Source: Sphingomonas naasensis
GTDB taxonomy: Bacteria > Pseudomonadota > Alphaproteobacteria > Sphingomonadales > Sphingomonadaceae
NCBI RefSeq assembly: GCF_004792695.1
Contig: NZ_SRXU01000003.1
Coordinates: forward strand, 372,001 to 436,000
Direction of reading: 5' to 3'
DNA length: 64,000 nt
The position numbers and the translations under genes were made by a program. Positions 7,993-16,833 of the stretch are shown piece by piece. A model generated the notes under the pieces. The model worked only from the letters and a program-made list of their open reading frames with translations. It was not told the origin of the DNA and made no database searches. Numbering within the stretch: the first letter of the stretch is position 1; each line of letters begins with the position of its first letter.

Positions 7993-9093
7993 ATGGGTTT
8001 CCGCTGCGGCATTGTCGGGCTTCCGAACGTCGGCAAGTCCACGCTCTTCAATGCGCTGACCGAGACCGCCGCGGCGCAGGCGGCGAATTATCCCTTCTGC
8101 ACGATCGAGCCCAATGTCGGCAACGTCGCGGTGCCCGATCCGCGGCTGACCGCGCTTGCCGAGATCGCCGGCTCGGCCAAGATCATCGAGACCCAGCTCG
8201 GCTTCGTCGACATCGCCGGTCTCGTCCGCGGCGCGAGCAAGGGCGAAGGCCTCGGCAACCAGTTCCTCGGCAACATCCGCGAGGTGGACGCGATCGTCCA
8301 TGTCCTGCGCTGCTTCGAGAATGACGACATCCAGCATGTCGACAACAAGGTCGATCCCATCGCCGATGCCGAGACGGTCGAGACCGAGCTGATGCTCGCC
8401 GATCTCGAGAGCCTCGAGAAGCGCGTGCCCAATTACGTCAAGAAGGGCCAGCAGGGCGACAAGGAGGCGAAGATCGCCGCCAGCGTGCTCGGCCAGGCGC
8501 TCGAGCTGCTGCGCGACGGCAAGCCCGCCCGCCTCACCGAACCGAAGGACGCCGAAGAGGCCCGCGTCTTCGCGCAGGCGCAGCTGCTCACCGGCAAGCC
8601 GGTGCTCTATGTCTGCAACGTCAACGAGGAAGACGCCGCCAACGGCAATGATCTGTCGGCCAAGGTCTTCGCCAAGGCCAAGGCCGAGGGCGCCGAGGCG
8701 GTGGTCGTCTCCGCCGCGATCGAGGCCGAGATCGCGACGATGCCGGCGGAAGACCGCGGCGAGTTCCTCGCCGAGCTGGGGCTCGAGGAAACCGGCCTCG
8801 CCCGGGTGATCCGCGCCGGCTACAATCTGCTTCACCTGCTGACCTTCTTCACCGTCGGCCCCAAGGAAGCGCGCGCGTGGACGACGCATGTCGGCGCCAA
8901 GGCGCCGCAGGCGGCGGGCGAGATCCACACCGATTTCGAGCGCGGCTTCATCCGCGCCGAGACGATCGCCTATAATGATTATGTCCAGTTCAAGGGCGAA
9001 TCCGGCGCGCGCGACGCGGGCAAGCTTCGCTCCGAAGGCAAGGAATATGTCGTGCAGGACGGCGACGTGATGCTGTTCCGTTTCAACGTTTAA
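7993..9093 (+). CDS. ychF: Redox-regulated ATPase YchF (Obg-like)
   Basis: YchF is a ribosome-associated P-loop NTPase of the Obg/HflX class that prefers ATP. The 366-residue length is typical. The N-terminus MGFRCGIVGLPNVGKSTLF carries the G1 loop, DIAGLVRGASKGEGLGNQFL is the G3/switch region, and YVCNVNEED replaces the NKxD motif, the substitution that relaxes GTP specificity in this family. A coiled-coil stretch follows DLESLEKRV, and the C-terminal TGS domain ends GDVMLFRFNV. It is monocistronic with a good terminator downstream. Loss in other bacteria affects oxidative-stress responses. Confidence 0.97.
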   Translation: MGFRCGIVGLPNVGKSTLFNALTETAAAQAANYPFCTIEPNVGNVAVPDPRLTALAEIAGSAKIIETQLGFVDIAGLVRGASKGEGLGNQFLGNIREVDAIVHVLRCFENDDIQHVDNKVDPIADAETVETELMLADLESLEKRVPNYVKKGQQGDKEAKIAASVLGQALELLRDGKPARLTEPKDAEEARVFAQAQLLTGKPVLYVCNVNEEDAANGNDLSAKVFAKAKAEGAEAVVVSAAIEAEIATMPAEDRGEFLAELGLEETGLARVIRAGYNLLHLLTFFTVGPKEARAWTTHVGAKAPQAAGEIHTDFERGFIRAETIAYNDYVQFKGESGARDAGKLRSEGKEYVVQDGDVMLFRFNV

Positions 9094-9150
9094 GCGCGAT
9101 ACTTTCCGCCAACGAAAAGGTAACGCAAGTTTCTTCCTGACAATTGAGAT

Positions 9151-9196
9151 GCATGGCCGGCACACTTCACAAATTGGCCATGCCCTTCTATTTTTT
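9151..9196 (+). terminator. Terminator after ychF
   Basis: GCATGGCC (9151-9158) pairs perfectly with GGCCATGC (9176-9183) and is followed by CCTTCTATTTTTT. The position, 57 bases after the ychF stop, and the T-run make it a convincing intrinsic terminator despite the 17-base loop. Confidence 0.75.
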
Positions 9197-9279
9197 ATGC
9201 GGGATAGCCCTTAGTTAACAAATATAAATCTTGATGTTGTGGGACCTGCCGTCGTCGACACTGCCAGGCTGATCGTGGT

Positions 9280-11394
9280 GTGAAGCGTACCGAGATTCTC
9301 CAGCCAGCATTCCGCTATCCCCTCCGCGGAAAGATGCATGTTCCCGCCCGCTGGGTAGCGTTTCTGCTGCCGCTGGCGACGGTGCTCGTCTGCGCGCTGA
9401 TCTGGGTCGCCGCCGTCCAGACCACCAAAATCCATCGCGGCAACCTGATGTCCGACGCCGCCCGCGAAAACGGCAACCGCGCGATCGCCTATGCGCATTT
9501 CATCGCCGGCGTGTTCGACCGGGCCGATAGCGCGGCGCGCCATCTCGCGCGGGTCCACGGCGGCGCGGCTGCGACGGGCGATGGGCGGCCCCGCGCGCTG
9601 ATCGACTCCGCCGCGGCCGAACCGCTGTTCGCCCGGATCGACATCGCCGATGCGCTCGGCCGGGTCGTCTTGTCGAGCGCGGAGTCGCGCACCGCGCGCA
9701 GCATCGCCGACATGCCCGCTTTCTATCGGCTTCGCGCGGGCGCCGGGGACGCTCCGGTCATCAGCGATCCCGCCAGCGACGCGCTGTCCGGGGTGCCGGC
9801 GATCGGCTTCGCGCGCCCGATCCGGGGGGCCGATGGCGGTTTCGCCGGCGCGGTCGTCCTCACCCTGCCCGTCGACCGGCTGACGGATTTCTACCAGGGT
9901 GCCGATTTCCGCCCGCACGATCTGATCTCGGTCATTCGCCTCGACGGGCTCACGCTCGCGCGCCGCGAAGGCTCGACGGTGAGCTATGGCCAGTATCTCG
10001 CCGGCAAGCTCGTCATGCGCCAGCAGCTGGTGCAGCCCAACGGCACCTATATCGGCCCCAGCGCGGTCGACGGCATCACCCGCATCTTCAGCCACCGGCG
10101 CCTCGCCCGCTACGGGATCTTCGTCACGGTCGGCCTCGGCACCGACGACGTCCTCGCGCTCTCCTATGCCCGGGCGCGGATCTTCTACACCACCGTCGGC
10201 GCGCTCACCCTGACCCTGCTCGGCGGCGCGCTCGCCTTCTGGCTCGGCCTGCGCCGCCGCGAGGCGATCATCCAGCGGCTCGCCGCGACCAACGCGCGGC
10301 TCTGCGAGGCCCAGGCGATCGGCAAGATGGGCGATTGGGAGCTCGATCTGACCACCGGCATGCTTGTCTGCTCGGACGAGATCTGCCGCATGCACGGCCG
10401 TCCGCCGAGCGAGGACGTGCTGCGCGGCGAGGAAGCGCTCGCCTATCACGACCCCGCGAGCCGCAAGGAAATCGAGCGCACCCTGCGCACCGCGATCGCG
10501 TCGAAGCGGCCCGAGCAATGCGAAGTGACCGCCACGATGGGCGACGGCCGCGTCGCGCAGCTGCGCATCCGCATGTCGCCGATCGTCGATGGCGATGGCC
10601 GGGTGCGCACCGTGCTCGGCACCGAGCAGGACATCACCACCGAGCGGCGCCACGAGCAGCTCCGCGCCGAGGTGGCGCACATCACCCGGGTCGAGGCGGT
10701 CAATGTGATGGCCGCTACGATCGCGCACGAACTGTCGCAGCCGCTCACCGCGGCGGGCAATTACCTCACCGCGGCGAGCCATCTCGCCGGGCAGGCCAAG
10801 CTGTCGCTGCTCGATCAGGAGCGCCTCGCCGTGCTGCTCGGCCAGGCCAATCGCCAGATCGGGCTCGCCGGCAAGATCATCTCGCGGGCCCGCGAGATGG
10901 TGTCCGATCGCGGCGCCAGCGAGGTCGCCTCGCTCGAGGATATCGTCGGAGAGGCGATCGCGCTGAGCAAGGTCGCGGTGCCGGCGGCGGCGCGTGCGCG
11001 GATCACCGTCCAGCTCCAGCCCGATACCGGCCATGTCGCCGCCGACAAGGTCCAGATCCAGCAGGTGCTGCTCAACCTCATCCGCAACGCCGCGCAGGCG
11101 CTCGAGGGCGCGAAGGATCCGCAGATCCTCGTGTCGAGCCGCCGCGAGCGCGCCGGGATGGTGGAGGTCAGCGTCGCCGACAATGGCCGGGGGCTCCCCG
11201 CCGGCGTCGACGATATCTTCGCGCCCTTCGGCGCCTCGGGGCGCGACGGGCTCGGCATCGGCCTCTCGATCTGCCGCACGATCGTCGATTCCTATGGCGG
11301 GCGCATCTGGAACGACAGCAGCGCGCTGGGCGGCGCCGCGATCTGCTTCACGCTTCCCCTCGACGAGCTGGCGCTGCTCTACGACGTCGCCTGA
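9280..11394 (+). CDS. Membrane sensor histidine kinase (dCache-like sensor, PAS, FixL-type kinase)
   Basis: This 704-residue kinase has a transmembrane helix at about residues 26-46, a large periplasmic region of Cache type (about 50-290), a second helix (about 300-325), a PAS domain (about 340-450, ending GTEQDITTERR), and a kinase core. The phospho-acceptor is H483 in HELSQPLTAAGNYL; the N box is QQVLLNLIRNAAQAL, G1 is VADNGRGLPAG and G2 is GLGIGLSICRTIV. The HELSQPL/NYL form is typical of FixL-like kinases. GTG 9280 gives the longest form; ATG 9334 (MHVPARW) is an equally good start. There is no receiver domain and no response regulator beside it, so it is an orphan. The signal is unknown. 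Confidence 0.88.
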   Translation: MKRTEILQPAFRYPLRGKMHVPARWVAFLLPLATVLVCALIWVAAVQTTKIHRGNLMSDAARENGNRAIAYAHFIAGVFDRADSAARHLARVHGGAAATGDGRPRALIDSAAAEPLFARIDIADALGRVVLSSAESRTARSIADMPAFYRLRAGAGDAPVISDPASDALSGVPAIGFARPIRGADGGFAGAVVLTLPVDRLTDFYQGADFRPHDLISVIRLDGLTLARREGSTVSYGQYLAGKLVMRQQLVQPNGTYIGPSAVDGITRIFSHRRLARYGIFVTVGLGTDDVLALSYARARIFYTTVGALTLTLLGGALAFWLGLRRREAIIQRLAATNARLCEAQAIGKMGDWELDLTTGMLVCSDEICRMHGRPPSEDVLRGEEALAYHDPASRKEIERTLRTAIASKRPEQCEVTATMGDGRVAQLRIRMSPIVDGDGRVRTVLGTEQDITTERRHEQLRAEVAHITRVEAVNVMAATIAHELSQPLTAAGNYLTAASHLAGQAKLSLLDQERLAVLLGQANRQIGLAGKIISRAREMVSDRGASEVASLEDIVGEAIALSKVAVPAAARARITVQLQPDTGHVAADKVQIQQVLLNLIRNAAQALEGAKDPQILVSSRRERAGMVEVSVADNGRGLPAGVDDIFAPFGASGRDGLGIGLSICRTIVDSYGGRIWNDSSALGGAAICFTLPLDELALLYDVA

Positions 11395-11503
11395 GTCGCC
11401 GCCCGCTTTGGCGATGGGGGATAACCCCGATCGGCCGGGCGCTCCCTTGCCCCCGCAGCCACGCTTCGCGGCGCGCGACGGCATGCCAGATCCCACCCTG
11501 CAA

Positions 11504-11538
11504 GATCAGGGTAACTATGGATGCCTCGCGCCCTGATC
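11504..11538 (+). other. Stem-loop in the gap after the sensor kinase
   Basis: GATCAGGG (11504-11511) and CCCTGATC (11531-11538) are perfect reverse complements. There is no T-tract afterwards, so it may be a weak terminator or a protein site. The rest of the 252-base gap shows nothing recognisable. Confidence 0.35.
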
Positions 11539-11646
11539 CCGTGAAATAACGCCTCATCGCGGCTCGATTTGCCCGCGGGTGCTGCAGCGCGACGGAAGCG
11601 GCGCGACGGCCGAAGATCGCGCGAATTTCGTCGAAGGAGATCCTGC

Positions 11647-12051
11647 ATGCGCACGCCTGCCCTTCTGATGATCCTCGTCCCGCTGCTCGCATCGGCGCCG
11701 GCGGAGGCGCAGCGGCGCGTCCTCTGGGATCGCGTGGGATCGACCGAGATTCGCGAGGGCTGGACCCGGGCGACGATCTGGGCGCCGGGCCGGCAACGCT
11801 ATCGCGAGGTGCGCCTGTGCGTCACGCGCCGGGCGCTGCGCGTCAACAGCTTCACGATCAATTTCCCGCTGCAGCCGCAAGGCCGCTGGGCGCACGAGCA
11901 GGTCGTGCCGCTCAACCGGACGATCTCGCCCGGCCAATGCTCGCGCGAGACGTGGATCCGGGGCGGCGCGCGCGACATCCGGCAAGTCGAGATCCGCTTC
12001 GCGCGATTCCAGGGCGGGACGCGCCCGGTGGTGCGGCTCGAGGCCCGCTAG
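11647..12051 (+). CDS. Small exported protein, DUF2541-like
   Basis: The 134-residue product has a signal peptide ending near residue 20 (LLASAPAEA, cleaved before QRR). The mature part, about 114 residues, is beta-rich and charged, with segments such as REGWTRATIWAPGRQRYREV and GGARDIRQVEIRFARF that resemble the DUF2541 family of small secreted proteins; this resemblance is moderate. ATG 11647 is preferred over an in-frame upstream start because AAGGAG lies 7 bases before it and the signal peptide follows. It is the first of four small exported proteins in tight succession. Function is unknown. Confidence 0.75.
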   Translation: MRTPALLMILVPLLASAPAEAQRRVLWDRVGSTEIREGWTRATIWAPGRQRYREVRLCVTRRALRVNSFTINFPLQPQGRWAHEQVVPLNRTISPGQCSRETWIRGGARDIRQVEIRFARFQGGTRPVVRLEAR

Positions 12052-12075
12052 GCATTCGACAGGAAGGAAGTTGCG

Positions 12076-12654
12076 ATGCGCAGTATCGGAACAGTCGCGA
12101 TCGCCGCCGCCGCGGCGTTTCTCCTCGCAGGCCCGGCGCCCGCGCAGGTGCCCGGCGAGGTCATCCTGTTCAGCCAGACCAACCATCGCGGCCACTCGTT
12201 CCTCGTGCGCGGCACGCGGAACAATCTGGTGATCCCCTGGGCGGTCCGCAGCGTCCGCGTGGCGCGCGGCGAGGCCTGGGATTTGTGCACGCGCACCAAC
12301 CATCGCGACCCGTGTCACCGCGTTGCCGAGAGCCTCGCCAATGTGAACTGGCGGGTGGCCTCGGCGCGTCCGTCGCGCGCGGTCAACCTCCCCGCCCCCG
12401 CACCGCCCGGCGGCGGCGGCGGCGGTCAGCCCACCGCCTCGCTCCGCGGGATGAGCGCCGAGTTCTTCGTCGCGCCGCAGGAGAGCGGCCGCCGGGTGAT
12501 CTCCTGCGCGTCGGGAGCGGCCGCCTGCGCCGAGCAGAGCGCCGATCGCTTCTGCCGCGCCCGCGGCTGGACCGCGGCGACCTATCATCGGCAGGAGACG
12601 GTGCGCGGCACCAACTATCTGACCGACGTGCTGTGCACGCGGACCGGCCGCTGA
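12076..12654 (+). CDS. Exported protein with a beta/gamma-crystallin-like domain
   Basis: The 192-residue product has a signal peptide (cleavage after LAGPAPA, about residue 23). Next comes a domain with the beta/gamma-crystallin pattern: VILFSQTNHRGHSFLVRG, then VRSVRVARGEAWDLCTRTNHR, about residues 29-95. A Pro/Gly-rich linker with six consecutive glycines (about 108-118) leads to a C-terminal cysteine-containing segment (VISCASGAAACAEQSADRFC, then VLCTR) that may be disulphide-bonded. Bacterial proteins of this kind sometimes bind calcium, but the binding motif is not clear here. It sits 24 bases after the preceding gene and 2 bases before the next, so all are likely one operon. Confidence 0.78.
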   Translation: MRSIGTVAIAAAAAFLLAGPAPAQVPGEVILFSQTNHRGHSFLVRGTRNNLVIPWAVRSVRVARGEAWDLCTRTNHRDPCHRVAESLANVNWRVASARPSRAVNLPAPAPPGGGGGGQPTASLRGMSAEFFVAPQESGRRVISCASGAAACAEQSADRFCRARGWTAATYHRQETVRGTNYLTDVLCTRTGR

Positions 12655-12656
12655 CG

Positions 12657-13121
12657 ATGCGCCGCGCCCCCCCGACGCTGGCCGTGCTCCTCGCGCCGCT
12701 GCTGGCGGTCGCCTGCACCACGCCCACCCCGCCTGTGGCGGGGCCGTCGCCCGGCGGGCCGCCGCTGCTCGGCACCGAATGGCGGCTCGTCGAATTCGAA
12801 TCGTCGAAGGACGCGATCGGCACGGTCCGCCCGGGTCCCGACGAAGTCTGGACGTTGCGGCTCGATCCCGACGGCAGTGCCGCGATGGGGCTGTTCTGCA
12901 ATCGCGGCTTCGGCAGCTGGACCTCGCCGGATTCGCGATCGGCGCGCGGCAGCCTCGAGATCAAGGCGACGGGATCGAGCATGGCCGCCTGCCCGGTCGG
13001 CACGATCACGCGCCTGCCTGCCGATTTCGCGCATATCCGCAGCTTCGTGATCGCGGACGGGCGGCTGCACCTCAATCTGATGATGGACGGAGGCAATTAT
13101 GTCTGGGCGCCGACGCACTAG
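12657..13121 (+). CDS. META-domain lipoprotein (HslJ-like)
   Basis: This 154-residue product has a lipobox (LLAVAC) and then a META domain: LLGTEWRLVEFESS at the start, a central DGSAAMGLFCNRGFGSW and a later MAACPVGTI. Two cysteines are placed as in HslJ-type META proteins. E. coli HslJ is linked to heat shock and novobiocin resistance, but most members are uncharacterised envelope proteins. ATG 12657 lies 2 bases after the preceding stop codon, and the gene's 3' end overlaps the next by 23 bases, so translation is coupled. Only this start gives the lipoprotein signal; a much longer open frame upstream is a shadow. Confidence 0.8.
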   Translation: MRRAPPTLAVLLAPLLAVACTTPTPPVAGPSPGGPPLLGTEWRLVEFESSKDAIGTVRPGPDEVWTLRLDPDGSAAMGLFCNRGFGSWTSPDSRSARGSLEIKATGSSMAACPVGTITRLPADFAHIRSFVIADGRLHLNLMMDGGNYVWAPTH

Positions 13122-13437
13122 CCTCCGGCGACCGGGTTGGCTGCTCGCGCCCCTGGCCGGCGTCGCGCTGCTCGGCGGCTGCATGACCGGTCCGTCCGGG
13201 CGCAGCGTCCGCTACGATTGCGACGGGAGGCAGGTCACGGTGGTCTTTTCGGGCGGAGTCGCGCGGGTCTTCGACGGTCCCGGCTCGCCCTTCGTCCTCG
13301 ATCGCAGGCCGGTTCGCAACGGCTTCTGGTACGAAACGGTGACGCGTTCGATCCGCGGGAGCGGGCGGACGATGACCTATACGATCGGCCGGATGGCGCC
13401 GCTGCAATGCCGCAAGATCGGGTCGGGGCGCTGGTAG
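13099..13437 (+). CDS. Small lipoprotein, possibly MliC-type lysozyme inhibitor
   Basis: The 112-residue product begins with a basic stretch (RRRTSLRRP), a hydrophobic segment and a lipobox (ALLGGC). The mature part opens VRYDCDGRQVTVVF, close to the YxCxxGxxxxV start of MliC/PliC proteins that inhibit C-type lysozyme, and has a second cysteine near the end (PLQCRKI), which could form the expected disulphide. The core that inserts into the lysozyme active site is not clearly recognisable, so the call is tentative. It overlaps the META-domain gene by 23 bases in another frame, so the two are expressed together. Confidence 0.62.
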   Translation: MSGRRRTSLRRPGWLLAPLAGVALLGGCMTGPSGRSVRYDCDGRQVTVVFSGGVARVFDGPGSPFVLDRRPVRNGFWYETVTRSIRGSGRTMTYTIGRMAPLQCRKIGSGRW

Positions 13438-13507
13438 CGGCGATGGCCCGCCGCTCCGTCCCTCTCCGGCCGGGTTCGGCCCGCACCGAGCCTGATGGGA
13501 GCAACCC

Positions 13508-14938
13508 TTGACCGACAACCAGACCCAGAAAGTCTCGCTCTTCACCCTGTCGGCGCTCGTCATCGGCTCGATGATCGGCGCCGGGATCTTCTCGCTGCCG
13601 CGCACCTTCGGCGCCTCGACCGGGCCGTTCGGCGCGATCATCGCGTGGTGCATCGCGGCCGGCGGGATGTTCACGCTCGCCCGCGTCTTCCAGGTCCTTG
13701 CCGAGCGCAAGCCCGATCTCGATGCCGGCGTCTATGCCTATGCCAAGGAAGGCTTCGGCCATTATGCCGGCTTCCTGTCGGCGTTCGGTTACTGGATCGG
13801 CTCGTGCATCGGCAACGTCTCGTACTGGGTGCTGATCAAGTCGACGCTCGGCGCCTTCTTCCCGGTGTTCGGCGACGGCAACACCGTGGTGGCGATCGTC
13901 GTGGCATCGATCGGGATCTGGCTGTTCCACTTCACCATATTGCGCGGCGTCCAGCAGGCGACCTTCATCAACACCGTCGTCACCATCGCCAAGGTCGTGC
14001 CGATCCTCGTCTTCGTCCTGATCCTGATCTTCGCGTTCAAGGCCAATCTGTTCGCCGCCAATTTCTGGGGCGGCGAAACCATGCCGCCGACGACGCTGTT
14101 CGAGCAGGTGCGCGGCACGATGCTCGTCACCGTGTTCGTGTTTCTCGGCATCGAGGGCGCCAGCGTCTATTCGCGCTACGCGAAGAAGCGCAGCGACGTC
14201 GGCCGGGCGACATTGATCGGCTTCGCCAGCGTCACCACGCTGATGGTGCTGGTCACGCTGCTGCCCTATGCCGTGCTCGACCGTGCCGACATCGCCGGCA
14301 TGCGCCAGCCCTCGATGGGCGCGGTGCTCGAGGCCGTGGTCGGCCCGTGGGGCGCGGTGTTCGTCGCGGTGGGGCTGATCGTCTCGGTGCTCGGCGCCTA
14401 TCTCGCCTGGTCGCTGATCTGCGCCGAAGTGCTCTCGGCCGCGGCGCGGACGCGCGACATGCCGCAGCTTTTCGCGCGCGAGAACCGCAACAAGGTGCCC
14501 GATGCGGCGCTCTGGGCGACCAACATCGTCACCCAGGTCTTCGTGATCACCACTTATTGGTCGCGCGACGCCTTCGCGCTGATGCTCAACCTCACCAGCT
14601 CGATGGCGCTGATCCCGTTCCTGCTCGTCGCGCTGTACGGCGTGCGGCTGGTCCGCAGCGGCGAGACCTATGATCTGCGGCCCGAGGAGCGGCGGCGCGA
14701 TCTGATCCTCGCGGCGATCGCCAGCGCCTACACATTGTTCCTCGTCATCGCCGGCGGCGTCGGGTTCGTGCTGCTTTCCGCGGTGCTCTACGGCCCCGGC
14801 ACCGCGCTCTATTTCTGGGCGCGGCGCGAGCGGGGCGAAGCCGTGTTCAAACCGATCGAATGGGCGATCTTCGCCGTCGTCGCCGCGGCCGCCCTGATCG
14901 GAATCTACCAGTTGGCGACCGGATACATCGCCATCTGA
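13508..14938 (+). CDS. arcD: Arginine/ornithine antiporter (APA family)
   Basis: The 476-residue product is a 12-helix amino-acid antiporter of the APC superfamily (basic amino acid/polyamine antiporter type). TM1 holds [17 protein letters not shown], the unwound substrate-binding helix; later landmarks are [20 protein letters not shown] and SFGYW-like [13 protein letters not shown]. It is immediately followed by arginine deiminase (29-base gap), which points to arginine uptake with export of ornithine or citrulline. ArcD normally feeds the arginine deiminase pathway at the inner membrane. The start ATG at 13517 or the annotated upstream TTG are both possible; 13508 gives [12 protein letters not shown]. 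The exact counter-substrate is inferred. Confidence 0.87.
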   Translation: MTDNQTQKVSLFTLSALVIGSMIGAGIFSLPRTFGASTGPFGAIIAWCIAAGGMFTLARVFQVLAERKPDLDAGVYAYAKEGFGHYAGFLSAFGYWIGSCIGNVSYWVLIKSTLGAFFPVFGDGNTVVAIVVASIGIWLFHFTILRGVQQATFINTVVTIAKVVPILVFVLILIFAFKANLFAANFWGGETMPPTTLFEQVRGTMLVTVFVFLGIEGASVYSRYAKKRSDVGRATLIGFASVTTLMVLVTLLPYAVLDRADIAGMRQPSMGAVLEAVVGPWGAVFVAVGLIVSVLGAYLAWSLICAEVLSAAARTRDMPQLFARENRNKVPDAALWATNIVTQVFVITTYWSRDAFALMLNLTSSMALIPFLLVALYGVRLVRSGETYDLRPEERRRDLILAAIASAYTLFLVIAGGVGFVLLSAVLYGPGTALYFWARRERGEAVFKPIEWAIFAVVAAAALIGIYQLATGYIAI

Positions 14939-14967
14939 CCGCAAAACCAGGCTCGGGAGAATCGACG

Positions 14968-16212
14968 ATGTCACAGTCCGCTTTCGGGGTTCATTCGGAG
15001 GTCGGCCAGCTCCGCAAGGTCATGGTCTGCGAGCCGGGCCTCGCGCATTCGCGCCTCACCCCCAGCAATTGCGACGCGCTGCTGTTCGACGATGTGCTGT
15101 GGGTCGACGTCGCCAAGCGCGACCATGCCGATTTCGTGCTCAAGATGCGCGCGCGCGGCATCGAGGTGGTCGAGATGCACAGCCTGCTCGCCGAGACGCT
15201 GGCGATCCCCGAGGCGCGCGCCTGGATCCTCAACAACGAGATCGTCCCCAACGAGGTCGGGCTCGATCTGGTCGACGAGATCCGCGCCTATCTCGACGGC
15301 CTCGCCCCGCGCGAGCTCGCCGAGATGCTGATCGGCGGACTCTCCACAGAGGAGTTCCCGCAGGAGCTCGGCGGCGAGCTGCTCAAGCTGGTGCACGAGG
15401 CGGCGGGCACCTCGGAATATCTGCTGCCGCCGCTGCCCAACACCTTGTACACCCGCGACACGAGCTGCTGGATCTATGGCGGCGTCACGCTCAACCCGCT
15501 GTTCTGGCCCGCCCGGCACGAGGAGACGATCCTCGCCGCGGCGATCTATCGCTTCCATCCCGATTTCGCCGGCAAGGTCGAGGTCTGGTGGGGCGATCCG
15601 CTCGTCGACCATGGCATGGCGACGCTCGAGGGCGGCGACGTCATGCCGATCGGCAAGGGCAATGTCCTGATCGGGATGAGCGAGCGCAGCTCGCGCCAGG
15701 CGATCGGCCAGCTCGCCGCGGTGCTGTTCGAGCGCGGCGCCGCCGAGCGGGTGATCGTCGCCGCGATGCCCAAGCTGCGCGCGGCGATGCACCTCGATAC
15801 CGTCTTCACCTTCGCGGATCGCGATTGCGTCCTGCTCTATCCGGACATCGTCAACAACATCCAGTGCTTCTCCTACCGGCCCGGCAGCCGGCCCGGCACC
15901 ATCGATTTCCGCAAGGATGCGGGCTCGCTCGTCGATACCGTCGCGGACGCGCTGGGCGTCGCGCGGATGCGCGTCGTCGAGACCGGCGGCAACGCCTATA
16001 TGCGCGAGCGCACCCAATGGGACAGCGGCGCCAATCTGGTCTGCGCCTCGCCCGGCGTGGTCTTCGCCTATGACCGCAACACCTACACCAACACGCTGCT
16101 CCGCAAGGCCGGGATCGAAGTGATCACGATCGCCGGCGGCGAGCTCGGGCGCGGGCGCGGCGGCGGGCATTGCATGACCTGCCCGATCATCCGCGATGCA
16201 CTGGAGGACTGA
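14968..16212 (+). CDS. arcA: Arginine deiminase
   Basis: ArcA hydrolyses L-arginine to L-citrulline and ammonia. The 414-residue product has the guanidino-group-modifying signatures: [18 protein letters not shown] at the N-terminus, [24 protein letters not shown] (with the conserved acidic residues), [10 protein letters not shown] with the catalytic histidine, and the nucleophilic cysteine in [10 protein letters not shown] near the C-terminus. ATG 14968 is preceded by GGGAGAATCGACG. It is the second gene of the arcD-arcA-hdeD-hdeD run. The usual downstream enzymes, ornithine carbamoyltransferase (arcB) and carbamate kinase (arcC), are not in the window, so ammonia and citrulline rather than ATP may be the point. 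Confidence 0.94.
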   Translation: MSQSAFGVHSEVGQLRKVMVCEPGLAHSRLTPSNCDALLFDDVLWVDVAKRDHADFVLKMRARGIEVVEMHSLLAETLAIPEARAWILNNEIVPNEVGLDLVDEIRAYLDGLAPRELAEMLIGGLSTEEFPQELGGELLKLVHEAAGTSEYLLPPLPNTLYTRDTSCWIYGGVTLNPLFWPARHEETILAAAIYRFHPDFAGKVEVWWGDPLVDHGMATLEGGDVMPIGKGNVLIGMSERSSRQAIGQLAAVLFERGAAERVIVAAMPKLRAAMHLDTVFTFADRDCVLLYPDIVNNIQCFSYRPGSRPGTIDFRKDAGSLVDTVADALGVARMRVVETGGNAYMRERTQWDSGANLVCASPGVVFAYDRNTYTNTLLRKAGIEVITIAGGELGRGRGGGHCMTCPIIRDALED

Positions 16213-16214
16213 CG

Positions 16215-16808
16215 ATGAGCGACGCTTTCCCCTCGCCTGCCGCCGATCCCGCGCCCGCCCGCTCGATCTGGCGGCGCGCCGGCTCGGCGCTGCTCGGGCT
16301 CGCCTTCATCGTCTGCGGTGCCTTCGCCATCCTCGTGCCGCTGCTCTCGACGCTGGCGATGACCTTCATCGTCGGCATCTCGCTGGTCGCCGCGGGGATC
16401 GCGCAGATCGGCCAGGCCTTTTCGCGGTCTTGGGGCGGCCTGTTCCTCCATGTCCTGCTCGGGCTGCTCTATGTCGGCGCCGGGATCGTCTTCTTCACCA
16501 GCCCGCTGAGCGGCGCGCTGGTGCTCACGGCGATTCTCGCCTGGCTGCTGGTCATCCAGGGGGTCGGCGAGATCCTGATGGCGTTCACGATCAAACGGCG
16601 AAAAGGCTGGCCGTGGCTGGCCTTTTCTGGCGCGGTATCCACGCTTCTCGGGCTGTGGCTAATCTTCCGCTCGCCCACCGCGAGCCTGTTCGCGCCCGGC
16701 ATCCTGCTCGGGATGGCGCTGGTCATCGAAGGGTGCGCTTTCCTCGTCATCGGCACGCGCACCGCCCCGCCCCGCGAAACCGAGCCCGCGACCGCGCCCG
16801 CAGCGTGA
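16215..16808 (+). CDS. HdeD/DUF308-family membrane protein
   Basis: The 197-residue product is a six-helix inner-membrane protein of the HdeD (DUF308) family, with helix pairs separated by short loops: LGLAFIVCGAFAILVPLLS, TFIVGISLVAAGIAQIGQAF, LGLLYVGAGIVFFTSP, and so on. HdeD of E. coli supports acid tolerance at high cell density. ATG 16215 sits 2 bases after the arcA stop with GGAGG upstream, so the two are coupled. This placement behind arginine deiminase, another classic acid-tolerance enzyme, supports a shared stress role. A paralogue follows directly. Confidence 0.88.
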   Translation: MSDAFPSPAADPAPARSIWRRAGSALLGLAFIVCGAFAILVPLLSTLAMTFIVGISLVAAGIAQIGQAFSRSWGGLFLHVLLGLLYVGAGIVFFTSPLSGALVLTAILAWLLVIQGVGEILMAFTIKRRKGWPWLAFSGAVSTLLGLWLIFRSPTASLFAPGILLGMALVIEGCAFLVIGTRTAPPRETEPATAPAA

Positions 16809-16833
16809 CCGCGCCGGCTGAAGGAGAAGGCGT

